NCBI GenBank assembly: GCA_016213405.1
Contig: JACRAM010000051.1
Location: forward strand, 1-38,680
Source of the DNA: Bacteroidota bacterium
GTDB lineage: Bacteria; Bacteroidota; Bacteroidia; Palsa-948
Direction of reading: 5' to 3'
Length of the DNA: 38,680 nt
The notes below the pieces were generated by a model. The model saw nothing but the letters and a program-made list of their open reading frames with translations. It did not search any database and was not told the DNA's origin. Every line of letters starts with the position of its first letter. The stretch's first letter is position 1. The position numbers and the translations under genes were made by a program. Below are positions 15,855 through 23,317 of the stretch, piece by piece.

Positions 15855-17195
15855 TCAATTCCTGTTGAAAAGAAGCCGTTGTCCCTTTTTTGATTCGTTA
15901 AATTTTCCTTCATCATATAAAAGATGTCCGTTCACAAAAGTATGAGTGACTTTGGAATTAAAAGTTTGTCCTTCGAAAGGAGACCATCCGCATTTCGCCA
16001 GAATATTTGACTTTTCAACTTTCCAGGGAGAATTTAAATCTACAACTACCAAATCCGCAAAATATCCCTCGCGTATGTATCCGCGTTTTTCAATTTGAAA
16101 ACAATCTGCAAGCGCATGAGACATTTTCTCAACTACTTTTTCTATCGTTATTTTTTTCTGATAAACAAATTCCAGCATAGCGCCAAGGGAATGCTGAATC
16201 AGTGGTCCGCCTGAAGGGGCTTTGAAGTAGGATTGTTTTTTTTCTTCCAGTGTATGGGGAGCATGATCGGTACAGATGACATCAATTTTATTTTCCAGCA
16301 CTCCCCGCAGAATTGCATCGCGGTCATTTTTTGTTTTCACGGCAGGATTCCACTTGATAAAATTCCCTTTCGTTGCGTAATCACCATCCGAAAAACAAAG
16401 ATGATGTATACATGCTTCGGCTGTAATTCTTTTTTCTTTCAAAGGAGTTTTGCTGTCAAACAATTCTAATTCTTTTGCTGTAGAAATATGAAGTATGTGC
16501 AAACGTGTATTATATTTTTTTGCCAGTTCGACCGCAAGCGATGAAGATTTGTAACACGCTTCTTCACTTCGTATCTCCGGATGATATGCAACCGGAATAT
16601 TTTCTCCATACTTCGCTTTAAATTTTTCCATGTTCGCACGGATGGTTGCTTCATCTTCGCAGTGCGTGGCAATCAGCATTTTGCATTTGGAGAAAATATT
16701 TTCAAGTGTTGTTTTATTATCTACCAACATATTTCCAGTAGAAGAACCCATAAAAACTTTTACACCACACACATTTCTTGGATTTGTTTTCAGAACTTCG
16801 TCAATATTATCATTCGAAGCACCCATGAAGAAAGAATAATTCGCCAGCGAAACTTCTGAAGCGCGCTTATATTTTTCTTCGAGTAAATTTTGCGTGAGCG
16901 CATTCGGAACCGTGTTGGGCATTTCCATGTAGGAAGTAACACCGCCAGCAATTCCTGCTTTTGCTTCTGTATAAATTTCTCCTTTGTGAGTTAATCCCGG
17001 TTCGCGAAAATGAACCTGGTCGTCAATGATGCCCGGGAGAAGAAATTTACCTTTGGCATCAATAATTTTATCTGCGGAAGATTTAATTTCACTTTTAGAA
17101 ATTTTCTTAATGATTTCATCTTCAATTAGAATGCTTCCCTGGAAAATTTTTCCTTCGTTAACTATGTTTGCATTGGTTATGAGAATTTTTCCCAT
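15855..17195 (-). CDS. pyrC: Dihydroorotase
   Basis: Cyclises carbamoyl-aspartate to dihydroorotate in pyrimidine synthesis; zinc amidohydrolase fold, cytoplasmic. The 446 residues contain GIIDDQVHFREPG near 55-67, GVKVFMGSSTGNM (candidate metal-bridging lysine), IATHCEDE, LHILHIST and TDHAPHT. In the first motif the usual HxH reads QVH, so one expected zinc-binding His is Gln; I recall this variant from Bacteroidota enzymes but could not check. Hydantoinase or allantoinase activity is less likely given HFREPG. The ATG shares one base with the stop of the upstream M28 peptidase gene, suggesting coupling. Confidence 0.92.
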   Translation of the reverse strand: MGKILITNANIVNEGKIFQGSILIEDEIIKKISKSEIKSSADKIIDAKGKFLLPGIIDDQVHFREPGLTHKGEIYTEAKAGIAGGVTSYMEMPNTVPNALTQNLLEEKYKRASEVSLANYSFFMGASNDNIDEVLKTNPRNVCGVKVFMGSSTGNMLVDNKTTLENIFSKCKMLIATHCEDEATIRANMEKFKAKYGENIPVAYHPEIRSEEACYKSSSLAVELAKKYNTRLHILHISTAKELELFDSKTPLKEKRITAEACIHHLCFSDGDYATKGNFIKWNPAVKTKNDRDAILRGVLENKIDVICTDHAPHTLEEKKQSYFKAPSGGPLIQHSLGAMLEFVYQKKITIEKVVEKMSHALADCFQIEKRGYIREGYFADLVVVDLNSPWKVEKSNILAKCGWSPFEGQTFNSKVTHTFVNGHLLYDEGKFNESKKGQRLLFNRN

Positions 17196-18421
17196 CAGAA
17201 TGTAACGTTCACTTTTACTTCTTTTCCATCACGGATTACTGTCACAGGAACTGTGTCGCCTTTTTTATTTGCTGAAAGAGCTTTCATGTAATCCATCATG
17301 TTTCCCACTTTTATTTCTCCCATTTGCACCACTACATCTCCCTTTTTCAGTCCTGCTTTTGCAGCGGGTTTTTCATCCGTCACTCCGTCAATCCGCATTC
17401 CTTTTCCCTCGAATGTGTAATCAGGCATCACACCCATCGTCACCTTAAAAGAAGATTTTCCCTCTTCAGGATTTTTTGTTTTCTGAAATATAAGTCTCGG
17501 AAGTTTTTCTGTTTCTTCTTCCACTTTTATGATGTAATCAAGCACCATTTTTTCTCCATCGAAATTTATTTTCTGCCAGTCATCACTCGGTTTATGGTAA
17601 TCAGGATGCTGACCAGTAAAAAAATGAAGAACCGGAATGTCTTTCAGATAAAACGATGTCTGGTCACTCGGACCGATTCCGGCACTATCTTTTTTGATGG
17701 AAAATTCAGAGGGAATTTTAGTAATCATCGGAACCCAGTCGGGTGCTGTTCCCACTCCGTAAATAATTAATTTTTTTGTCGAATCAGCCAGACGACCGAT
17801 CATGTCCATGTTAATCATGTAATTCACCTTTGAAAAATCAATGGTCGGATTATCACAGAATTTTTTTGAACCGTACAACCCTAATTCTTCTCCGGAAAAA
17901 CAAATAAACAGGAAATTGAATTTTTCCTTTCGTTCGTTCTGTGAAAAATATCTTGCCAATTCAATCACACCGGCAGTGCCGGATGCGTTGTCATCTGCAC
18001 CGTTGTGAATTTTTCCTTCAGGATTTGCATCCAGCGAGTTGTGGTCCTTTCCCATTCCCAAGTGATCAAAGTGTCCGCCAATAATAACTGTGTATTCCGC
18101 TCCGTTATCGAGATACCCTGCCACATCAACTGCCTGAACAACTTCACCGCCCACTGTATCGTGTGGGGTTTTCGGCCGTTTAAAACTATAAGAATAAAGA
18201 TAACTATTATTGTTTCCTTTTTGAGTGAGTTTAAATTTTTGAAAATTGTTTGCAATATAATTTGCTGCTGTTAGTTCTTCCTTCGAACCGGTGGCTCTTC
18301 CTTTCAATTTATCGCTTGCAAGATATTTAATATGTTTTTGAAGATTGGAAACATTTATCTGCTGGGAGAAAAGAAAAGAAGCAAACAGTATACAGTAAGC
18401 AGCGAGTAGAATTTTTTTCAT
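17195..18421 (-). CDS. Secreted M28-family zinc aminopeptidase with C-terminal PDZ domain
   Basis: A 408-residue exported metallopeptidase. The signal peptide is MKKILLAAYCILFASFLFSQ. The M28 catalytic domain spans about 25-300, with visible zinc and catalytic residues: His117 (GGHFDHLGMG), Asp143 (GADDNASGT), the Glu178-Glu179 pair (FSGEELGLYGS), Asp of NMDMIG and His of DYHKPSDD. A PDZ domain occupies about 335-408 (GLKKGDVVVQMGE). The ATG overlaps the stop of the upstream glycosyltransferase gene (ATGA), and the TGA stop shares a base with the pyrC ATG. It is probably periplasmic; the substrate is unknown. Confidence 0.93.
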   Translation of the reverse strand: MKKILLAAYCILFASFLFSQQINVSNLQKHIKYLASDKLKGRATGSKEELTAANYIANNFQKFKLTQKGNNNSYLYSYSFKRPKTPHDTVGGEVVQAVDVAGYLDNGAEYTVIIGGHFDHLGMGKDHNSLDANPEGKIHNGADDNASGTAGVIELARYFSQNERKEKFNFLFICFSGEELGLYGSKKFCDNPTIDFSKVNYMINMDMIGRLADSTKKLIIYGVGTAPDWVPMITKIPSEFSIKKDSAGIGPSDQTSFYLKDIPVLHFFTGQHPDYHKPSDDWQKINFDGEKMVLDYIIKVEEETEKLPRLIFQKTKNPEEGKSSFKVTMGVMPDYTFEGKGMRIDGVTDEKPAAKAGLKKGDVVVQMGEIKVGNMMDYMKALSANKKGDTVPVTVIRDGKEVKVNVTF

Positions 18422-19146
18422 GTTATTTTCTTTTTTTCGATTTTTTTGAATTTCATCTGCAGGACTCCCCAGAAAGCTTCTTTGAAAATTCCCATACTCA
18501 TTTTTGAAACGCCTTCCACTCTGTCGCGGAAGGTGATGGGAACTTCCACCACTTTAAAACCGAGCTGAGAAGCGGTGTATTTCATTTCTATCTGGAAAGC
18601 ATAGCCCATGAATTTTATTTTATCAAAGTCGATTGTTTCCAAAACTTTTCTTCTGTAGCATTTGAAACCTGCGGTGGTATCCTTAATATTTATCCACAGA
18701 ATCCAGCGCACATACACTGAAGCGAAGTATGACATCATGATTCTGTTCATAGGCCAGTTCTCCACTTTTCCACCGTTCACATAGCGAGAACCGACTGCTA
18801 CATCCGCTCCTTTAACACATGCTTCGCGAAGGCGGATTAAATCTTCCGGTTTGTGGGAGAAGTCAGCATCCATTTCAAAAATGTATTCATATTTTCTTTT
18901 CAGCGCCCAGTTGAATCCGTGAATGTAAGCAGTTCCAAGCCCTTGCTTGCCTTTTCTTTCTTCGATGAAAAGAGTATCTGAAAATTCTTTCTGAAGATTT
19001 TTTACAATATCCGCAGTTCCGTCAGGAGAGCCGTCATCCACAATCAGCACATGAAAAGGAACGGAAAGAGAAAATACCTTCCGAATCATCTTCTCGATGT
19101 TTTCTTTTTCGTTGTAGGTAGGAATTATGACGAGCGAATCTGACAT
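18418..19146 (-). CDS. Polyprenol monophosphomannose synthase (GT2 family)
   Basis: A 242-residue GT-A glycosyltransferase, DPM1-like, predicted to move mannose (or another hexose) from a nucleotide sugar to a polyprenyl phosphate at the cytoplasmic face of the membrane. Motifs are VIIPTYNEKENI at the N-terminus, IVDDGSPDGT with a nucleotide-binding Asp pair, the metal-binding DAD in FEMDADFSH, and RDRVEGVSKMS near the end. There is no C-terminal transmembrane region, as in single-domain DPM1 forms. The start is taken at the ATG of MSDSLVIIP rather than six codons upstream. It leads the run of overlapping genes to the M28 peptidase and pyrC. The sugar is inferred from the family. Confidence 0.9.
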   Translation of the reverse strand: MSDSLVIIPTYNEKENIEKMIRKVFSLSVPFHVLIVDDGSPDGTADIVKNLQKEFSDTLFIEERKGKQGLGTAYIHGFNWALKRKYEYIFEMDADFSHKPEDLIRLREACVKGADVAVGSRYVNGGKVENWPMNRIMMSYFASVYVRWILWINIKDTTAGFKCYRRKVLETIDFDKIKFMGYAFQIEMKYTASQLGFKVVEVPITFRDRVEGVSKMSMGIFKEAFWGVLQMKFKKIEKKKIT

Positions 19147-19223
19147 AGCGATTACTAAATGCAATAATAACGAATAAATAGTGAAATGATTTTAGGAGGT
19201 TGTTAAAAAATGTGAAGAGAAGT

Positions 19224-20831
19224 TTAGAGGGCAGAAAGCAACTTCCTCAAACTCACTTTCTCCTCCACAATCTGCGCGACTTTATCAATCGGAATTCTTT
19301 CCTGTTTCATTGAATCGCGGTGGCGGAGAGTTACGCAGTTGTCTTTCAGAGAATCGTGATCAACTGTAATGCAGAACGGAGTGCCAATGGCATCTTGTCT
19401 TCTGTATCTTTTTCCGATGGTATCTTTCTCTTCGTAATAGCAACGGCAGATGTTTTTCAGATTATTAAAAATCTCCATTGCTTTTTCAGGAAGACCATCT
19501 TTTTTAATTAAGGGAAACACAGCTACTTTAACCGGAGCAAGGGCGGGAGGGATGTGCAGAACAATGCGCTCAGTTTCAAGCCCCCCTCCATCTCCCCCCG
19601 AAGGGTGGAGGGCTGCATGTCCCTGTTCTCCCCCTTCGGGGGAGTTAGAGGGGGCTATTTTCTCCACTTCAAATGCTGAAGCCAGTACGGCAAGAAACAT
19701 TCTGTCCAGCCCGATACTCGTTTCAATAACATACGGCACATAACTTTTGTTCTGCTCGGCATCAAAGTACTGGAGTTTCTTTCCTGAAAGTTTTTCATGC
19801 GCGCTAAGATCAAAATCGGTGCGGGAGTGAATGCCTTCAATCTCTTTGAAGCCGAACGGAAACGCAAATTCTATATCACACGCGGCATTTGCATAGTGAG
19901 CCAGTTTTATATGGTCGTGGAAGCGGTATTTATTTTCTCCAAACCCCATAGCGTAATGCCACTTGATTCTTTTTTCTTTCCAGGCATTGTACCACTGCAT
20001 TTCTTCTCCCGGGCGGACGAAGAATTGCATTTCCATTTGCTCAAACTCTCTCATCCTAAAAAGAAACTGGCGTGCTACAATTTCATTGCGGAACGCTTTT
20101 CCGGTTTGTGCAATGCCGAAAGGAATTTTCATCCGTGCCGAGCGCTGCACATTTAAAAAGTTTACAAAAATTCCCTGTGCGGTTTCAGGTCGCAGATAAA
20201 TTTTATCCGAATCATCCGCCACCGAACCCATCTGCGTGGAGAACATCAGATTGAACTGGCGCACATCCGTCCAGTTGCGCGAGCCGGAAACCGGGCAGAC
20301 AATTTCGCAGTCAATGATTATCTGTTTCACTTCCGCCAAATCATTTTTCTCCAGTGCTGATTTGAAGCGCGCATTTATCTCATCAATCTTTTTCTGATAC
20401 TCAACAACCCGCGGATTGGTGGAACGATACATCGCTTCATCAAAATTCTCGAAACGCTTTTTCGCTTTCTCCACTTCCTTGTCAATCTTCGTTTCAATTT
20501 TTGCAACGTGCTCTTCAATCAAAACGTCCGCGCGGTAACGCTTCTTGGAATCTTTGTTGTCAATGAGCGGGTCGCTGAAAGCATCCACATGCCCGCTGGC
20601 TTTCCATACCGAAGGGTGCATGAAAATAGAAGCGTCAAGCCCCACAATGTTATCGTTCATCTGCACCATCGCCTTCCACCAGTATTCGCGGATGTTGTTT
20701 TTCAGCTCCACTCCATAGGGACCGTAATCATACACGGCACCCAGCCCGTCATAAATTTCTGAGGAAGGAAAAACAAATCCGTATTCCTTGCAATGCGAAA
20801 TAATGTTCTTGAAAAGTTCTTCTTGTGTCAT
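19224..20831 (-). CDS. glyS: Glycine--tRNA ligase (homodimeric type) carrying a repeat-derived insertion
   Basis: Charges tRNA-Gly; class II synthetase of the alpha2 type. The 535 residues include the N-terminal CKEYGFVFPSSEIYDGLGAVYDYGP, RPETAQGIF, FRMREFEQMEMQFF (motif 2 region), a motif 3 GLDRMFLAVL near 380 and an anticodon-binding domain from about 427 (PPALAPVKVAVFPL). Between motif 3 and that domain, residues of about 392-418 are coded by a palindromic repeat and read Pro/Gly/Glu-rich, in a spot where the family has a short linker. The frame is kept, so the enzyme is probably functional. The start is the ATG of MTQEELFKN; a TAACTTTG box lies just upstream. Confidence 0.95.
   Translation of the reverse strand: MTQEELFKNIISHCKEYGFVFPSSEIYDGLGAVYDYGPYGVELKNNIREYWWKAMVQMNDNIVGLDASIFMHPSVWKASGHVDAFSDPLIDNKDSKKRYRADVLIEEHVAKIETKIDKEVEKAKKRFENFDEAMYRSTNPRVVEYQKKIDEINARFKSALEKNDLAEVKQIIIDCEIVCPVSGSRNWTDVRQFNLMFSTQMGSVADDSDKIYLRPETAQGIFVNFLNVQRSARMKIPFGIAQTGKAFRNEIVARQFLFRMREFEQMEMQFFVRPGEEMQWYNAWKEKRIKWHYAMGFGENKYRFHDHIKLAHYANAACDIEFAFPFGFKEIEGIHSRTDFDLSAHEKLSGKKLQYFDAEQNKSYVPYVIETSIGLDRMFLAVLASAFEVEKIAPSNSPEGGEQGHAALHPSGGDGGGLETERIVLHIPPALAPVKVAVFPLIKKDGLPEKAMEIFNNLKNICRCYYEEKDTIGKRYRRQDAIGTPFCITVDHDSLKDNCVTLRHRDSMKQERIPIDKVAQIVEEKVSLRKLLSAL
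19579..19657. repeat. REP-like inverted-repeat element inserted in frame in glyS
   Basis: Two related arms face each other. The left arm is agcccccctcca-tctcccccc-gaagg. The right arm, read on the opposite strand, is agccccctctaactccccc-gaagg. Each arm has its own small hairpin, including a perfect 7-bp ctccccc/gggggag stem at 19629-19645 with a ttc loop. The two-arm layout resembles REPIN elements. Related to the single palindrome at 174-209. Confidence 0.85.
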
Positions 20832-20840
20832 AACAGAAAG

Positions 20841-20848
20841 CAAAGTTA
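20841..20848 (-). promoter_or_regulatory. Candidate glyS promoter, -7 box TAACTTTG
   Basis: Plus-strand CAAAGTTA is a perfect TAnnTTTG on the minus strand, 9 bases before the chosen ATG, implying a very short leader. Confidence 0.45.
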
Positions 20849-20857
20849 AAAAAGTAC

Positions 20858-20896
20858 GTCATTACGAGTGAAGCGAAGCAATCGCACGATGAGAAA
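20858..20896. repeat. Dispersed-repeat-like sequence (cgtcattacgag...gcgaagcaatcg)
   Basis: This intergenic stretch upstream of glyS resembles the CGTCATTGCGAG...GCGAAGCAATC sequences that recur in many bacterial genomes. Only one copy is visible here, so repeat status rests on recognition of the pattern. Confidence 0.45.
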
Positions 20897-20917
20897 CCAC
20901 AACCCGCACAAAGAAGT

Positions 20918-20950
20918 GAAAAAAAAAGTCCTCCGATTTGCCGAAGGACT
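20918..20950 (-). terminator. Rho-independent terminator after the Kelch T9SS gene
   Basis: On the minus strand, agtccttcg pairs with cggaggact (one G-U) around a gcaaat loop at 20928-20950 and is followed by a T-run. It lies about 27 bases after the stop of the Kelch protein gene. Confidence 0.88.
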
Positions 20951-20976
20951 TTTCTTTTTACAGAAAAAGAAGCAAA

Positions 20977-23199
20977 TTAATTTTTCACTAATTTTTTGTT
21001 TATCACAGTAGCATCAATCAGTATGCGGGCAATGTAAATTCCCTTTGGAGCATTTTCTGCATTCCAGGTGAAACGATGGTCGCCAGCGCTTAATTTTTTA
21101 TTGCTGAGTTCAGTTATGATTTTTCCCTGCACATCCATGATAGTGATAAGCACCTGTGAACCTTGTACAAGGTTCAGACCGATAGATGTTTTATCTGAAA
21201 AAGGATTAGGGAAAACATTCACATTATAGGAAAGACCATTCACCTGATTGATGCCGGTTTCGTTTGGAGCAGGACCCAGGTTCAGCCATTCGTGCTGGTC
21301 AGATACTACCGTGCCGTTGTATCCTCCAACCGACATCATATATATGCTGTCGTTAGCCACACCTCCCAAGAGATTGCATAGGTTGCTGACGCCTGTAATT
21401 TTTTGAGGACCAATTTTCCAGGTTCCTGCAGTTACATCATAGCCCCATGTTTCGTTCAATACCGAAGTTCCGGCACCTGTTGGATCTCCTCCTGTAAAAA
21501 TAATAAGTGATTGAGCATCTTTATAAACCGATCCACCTGCAAGACGCCCAACCGTTCCTCCGGGATAATCCGGGAGAGCAGTCCATGTAATAGTTGTGGG
21601 GTTGGCAGGATTTATTATTCCTAATGCTGCCTGGTTTTGCTGAGTTCCTAAAGTTTGGCTGTAACCGCCTACCACCACAATTTTGTTTCCTGAAATACCA
21701 CCCCGCAAACCTGATGTAGCAGTGCCTATGATGGGTGTGCCCAGGCTCCATAAGTTCGTGTAGGTATTATAAATTTTTACCGTGTTCACATCTGCAGCGC
21801 CATCGTATCCGCCAATGTAATAGATAAGAGAATCTTTATAAACTCCGCAGGCATAATCGCCAACGGGCGGTTGCATATTAGCACCGTTGGTCCATGTGTC
21901 GGTAGCTATCGTATAAATATCATTATCATTGGTTGGAGTAAAACCCGTTAAATAACCGCCCATCACATATATTTTTCCATTGACTGACTGAGCAGAAAAC
22001 TGTGATCGTGCTACGGGAAGGGAAGAAAGAGGTCCCCATGAATTACTGCCGGTAGAATATTCATTGTGTGCCGTACTCATCGCAAATGATGCATCAAAAC
22101 CTCCAATCTCATAAACGAAGCTTGTATCGGCAGGATATAATCCTTCATGAGAAAAAGCGCTTGCCATTCCAAAAGCAGGAGCGGGCATCGGGGGTTTGCT
22201 GCTCCATCCGTAATTGGTGAACTCAGGAAAAACATTAACGGTTGTCATGATAGTATCATTCGCTGTAAATGCATCTCCGGCAAGCTGCGTATAAACTGTG
22301 ACCGTAAAAGTGCCGGTAGTTGGAGGAGTCCAGTTCGCAAAAGTAATTTGCTGAACAGCATTTTGTGCAAGTGCAGTAACAGGCATGGTAGACGAATATC
22401 CTCCGTTGATATCCATGGTTACATTAAATGTTTGTGTATTCAACCCGGTATTAGTTACAGTTGCTTTTGGATTTTGAAGCGACTGACCAATATTTAATGC
22501 CATATCAATAGACTGAGAGGAAACATCGTTTGTAAAAGGAGTTCCAAGTGCAATGCCATCAATATAAATTCCGTCACCGTTTGTGTTAATGTTGTAAAAG
22601 GAAACATAAACTTGTTGTCCTGCAAAAGCAGATAAAGACACTGCATGGCGCTCAAAAGTATTTGTGGTAGTTGGATAACCGCCCCCGACACCTTCATACA
22701 ATTTAAGAATGTTGTTATTGAAACTTGTAAGAGCGGAATCAGTTGTAGAAATCCGGATTAATAATGAATCAGGAGGAAAGTTTACGTATTCAACAGCCAG
22801 CCAGAAAATTAGAGAGTCAGTTGCCACCACTGAAAATTTTGGCATGATAAGCCAGTCTTCGCCTGTCAAACCTTCCCATTGCATATACGCGCTGGCAACT
22901 CCGCTTTTTTTCTGAACAGTAGATCGTGCCCATACCAAAGGACCCTGCACACTCATGCTTTGCCATCCTACAGGAGGGAAAGTTATATTTTCAAATCCTT
23001 CTTTGAGGATGCCTGAAAGAACATTTGTGTTTGGGTTGCCGGCACGCTTCGCGTTTTGATTAGTTGCTTGCCCGGCATTTATTATAGCAGATGTTGACGG
23101 AAAACTAGTTGCATTGCGTTTTCTGGATTGCGCTGAAACAGTAAAAATTGTTGCAGTAAAAAAGACAATCAGTGTAAATGGGAGTAAAAATTTTCTCAT
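20977..23199 (-). CDS. Secreted Kelch-repeat protein with T9SS type A sorting domain
   Basis: A 740-residue predicted surface protein. The signal peptide is MRKFLLPFTLIVFFTATIFT followed by VSAQ. A choice-of-anchor-J/cleaved-adhesin domain lies at about 55-215 (EGFENITFPPVGWQS, YIDGIALG), a beta-rich spacer at about 225-315, and a Kelch-type beta-propeller at about 330-640 with repeats such as KIYVMGGYLTG, LIYYIGGYDGA, KIVVVGGYSQ and LIIFTGGDPTG. The type A sorting domain starts near 660 (NVFPNPFSDKTSIGLN) and ends VINKKLVKN. The ATG at 23197-23199 is chosen for the signal peptide. The function is unknown, probably adhesion or carbohydrate binding. Confidence 0.9.
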   Translation of the reverse strand: MRKFLLPFTLIVFFTATIFTVSAQSRKRNATSFPSTSAIINAGQATNQNAKRAGNPNTNVLSGILKEGFENITFPPVGWQSMSVQGPLVWARSTVQKKSGVASAYMQWEGLTGEDWLIMPKFSVVATDSLIFWLAVEYVNFPPDSLLIRISTTDSALTSFNNNILKLYEGVGGGYPTTTNTFERHAVSLSAFAGQQVYVSFYNINTNGDGIYIDGIALGTPFTNDVSSQSIDMALNIGQSLQNPKATVTNTGLNTQTFNVTMDINGGYSSTMPVTALAQNAVQQITFANWTPPTTGTFTVTVYTQLAGDAFTANDTIMTTVNVFPEFTNYGWSSKPPMPAPAFGMASAFSHEGLYPADTSFVYEIGGFDASFAMSTAHNEYSTGSNSWGPLSSLPVARSQFSAQSVNGKIYVMGGYLTGFTPTNDNDIYTIATDTWTNGANMQPPVGDYACGVYKDSLIYYIGGYDGAADVNTVKIYNTYTNLWSLGTPIIGTATSGLRGGISGNKIVVVGGYSQTLGTQQNQAALGIINPANPTTITWTALPDYPGGTVGRLAGGSVYKDAQSLIIFTGGDPTGAGTSVLNETWGYDVTAGTWKIGPQKITGVSNLCNLLGGVANDSIYMMSVGGYNGTVVSDQHEWLNLGPAPNETGINQVNGLSYNVNVFPNPFSDKTSIGLNLVQGSQVLITIMDVQGKIITELSNKKLSAGDHRFTWNAENAPKGIYIARILIDATVINKKLVKN

Positions 23200-23242
23200 A
23201 ATTTTTTTAATTAAATTAATTGATGAATACTGAAAAAGATGA

Positions 23243-23250
23243 CAAAGATA
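23243..23250 (-). promoter_or_regulatory. Candidate promoter of the Kelch T9SS gene, -7 box TATCTTTG
   Basis: Plus-strand CAAAGATA is a perfect TAnnTTTG on the minus strand, 43 bases before the chosen ATG. It argues for an own promoter and against an upstream start in the same frame. Confidence 0.5.
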
Positions 23251-23317
23251 CTTTTTTCTAATATAATCCTGAAAATACTTCATGTTTGAATCTTGCCGCA
23301 CAGTCCTTCTTTAATTT

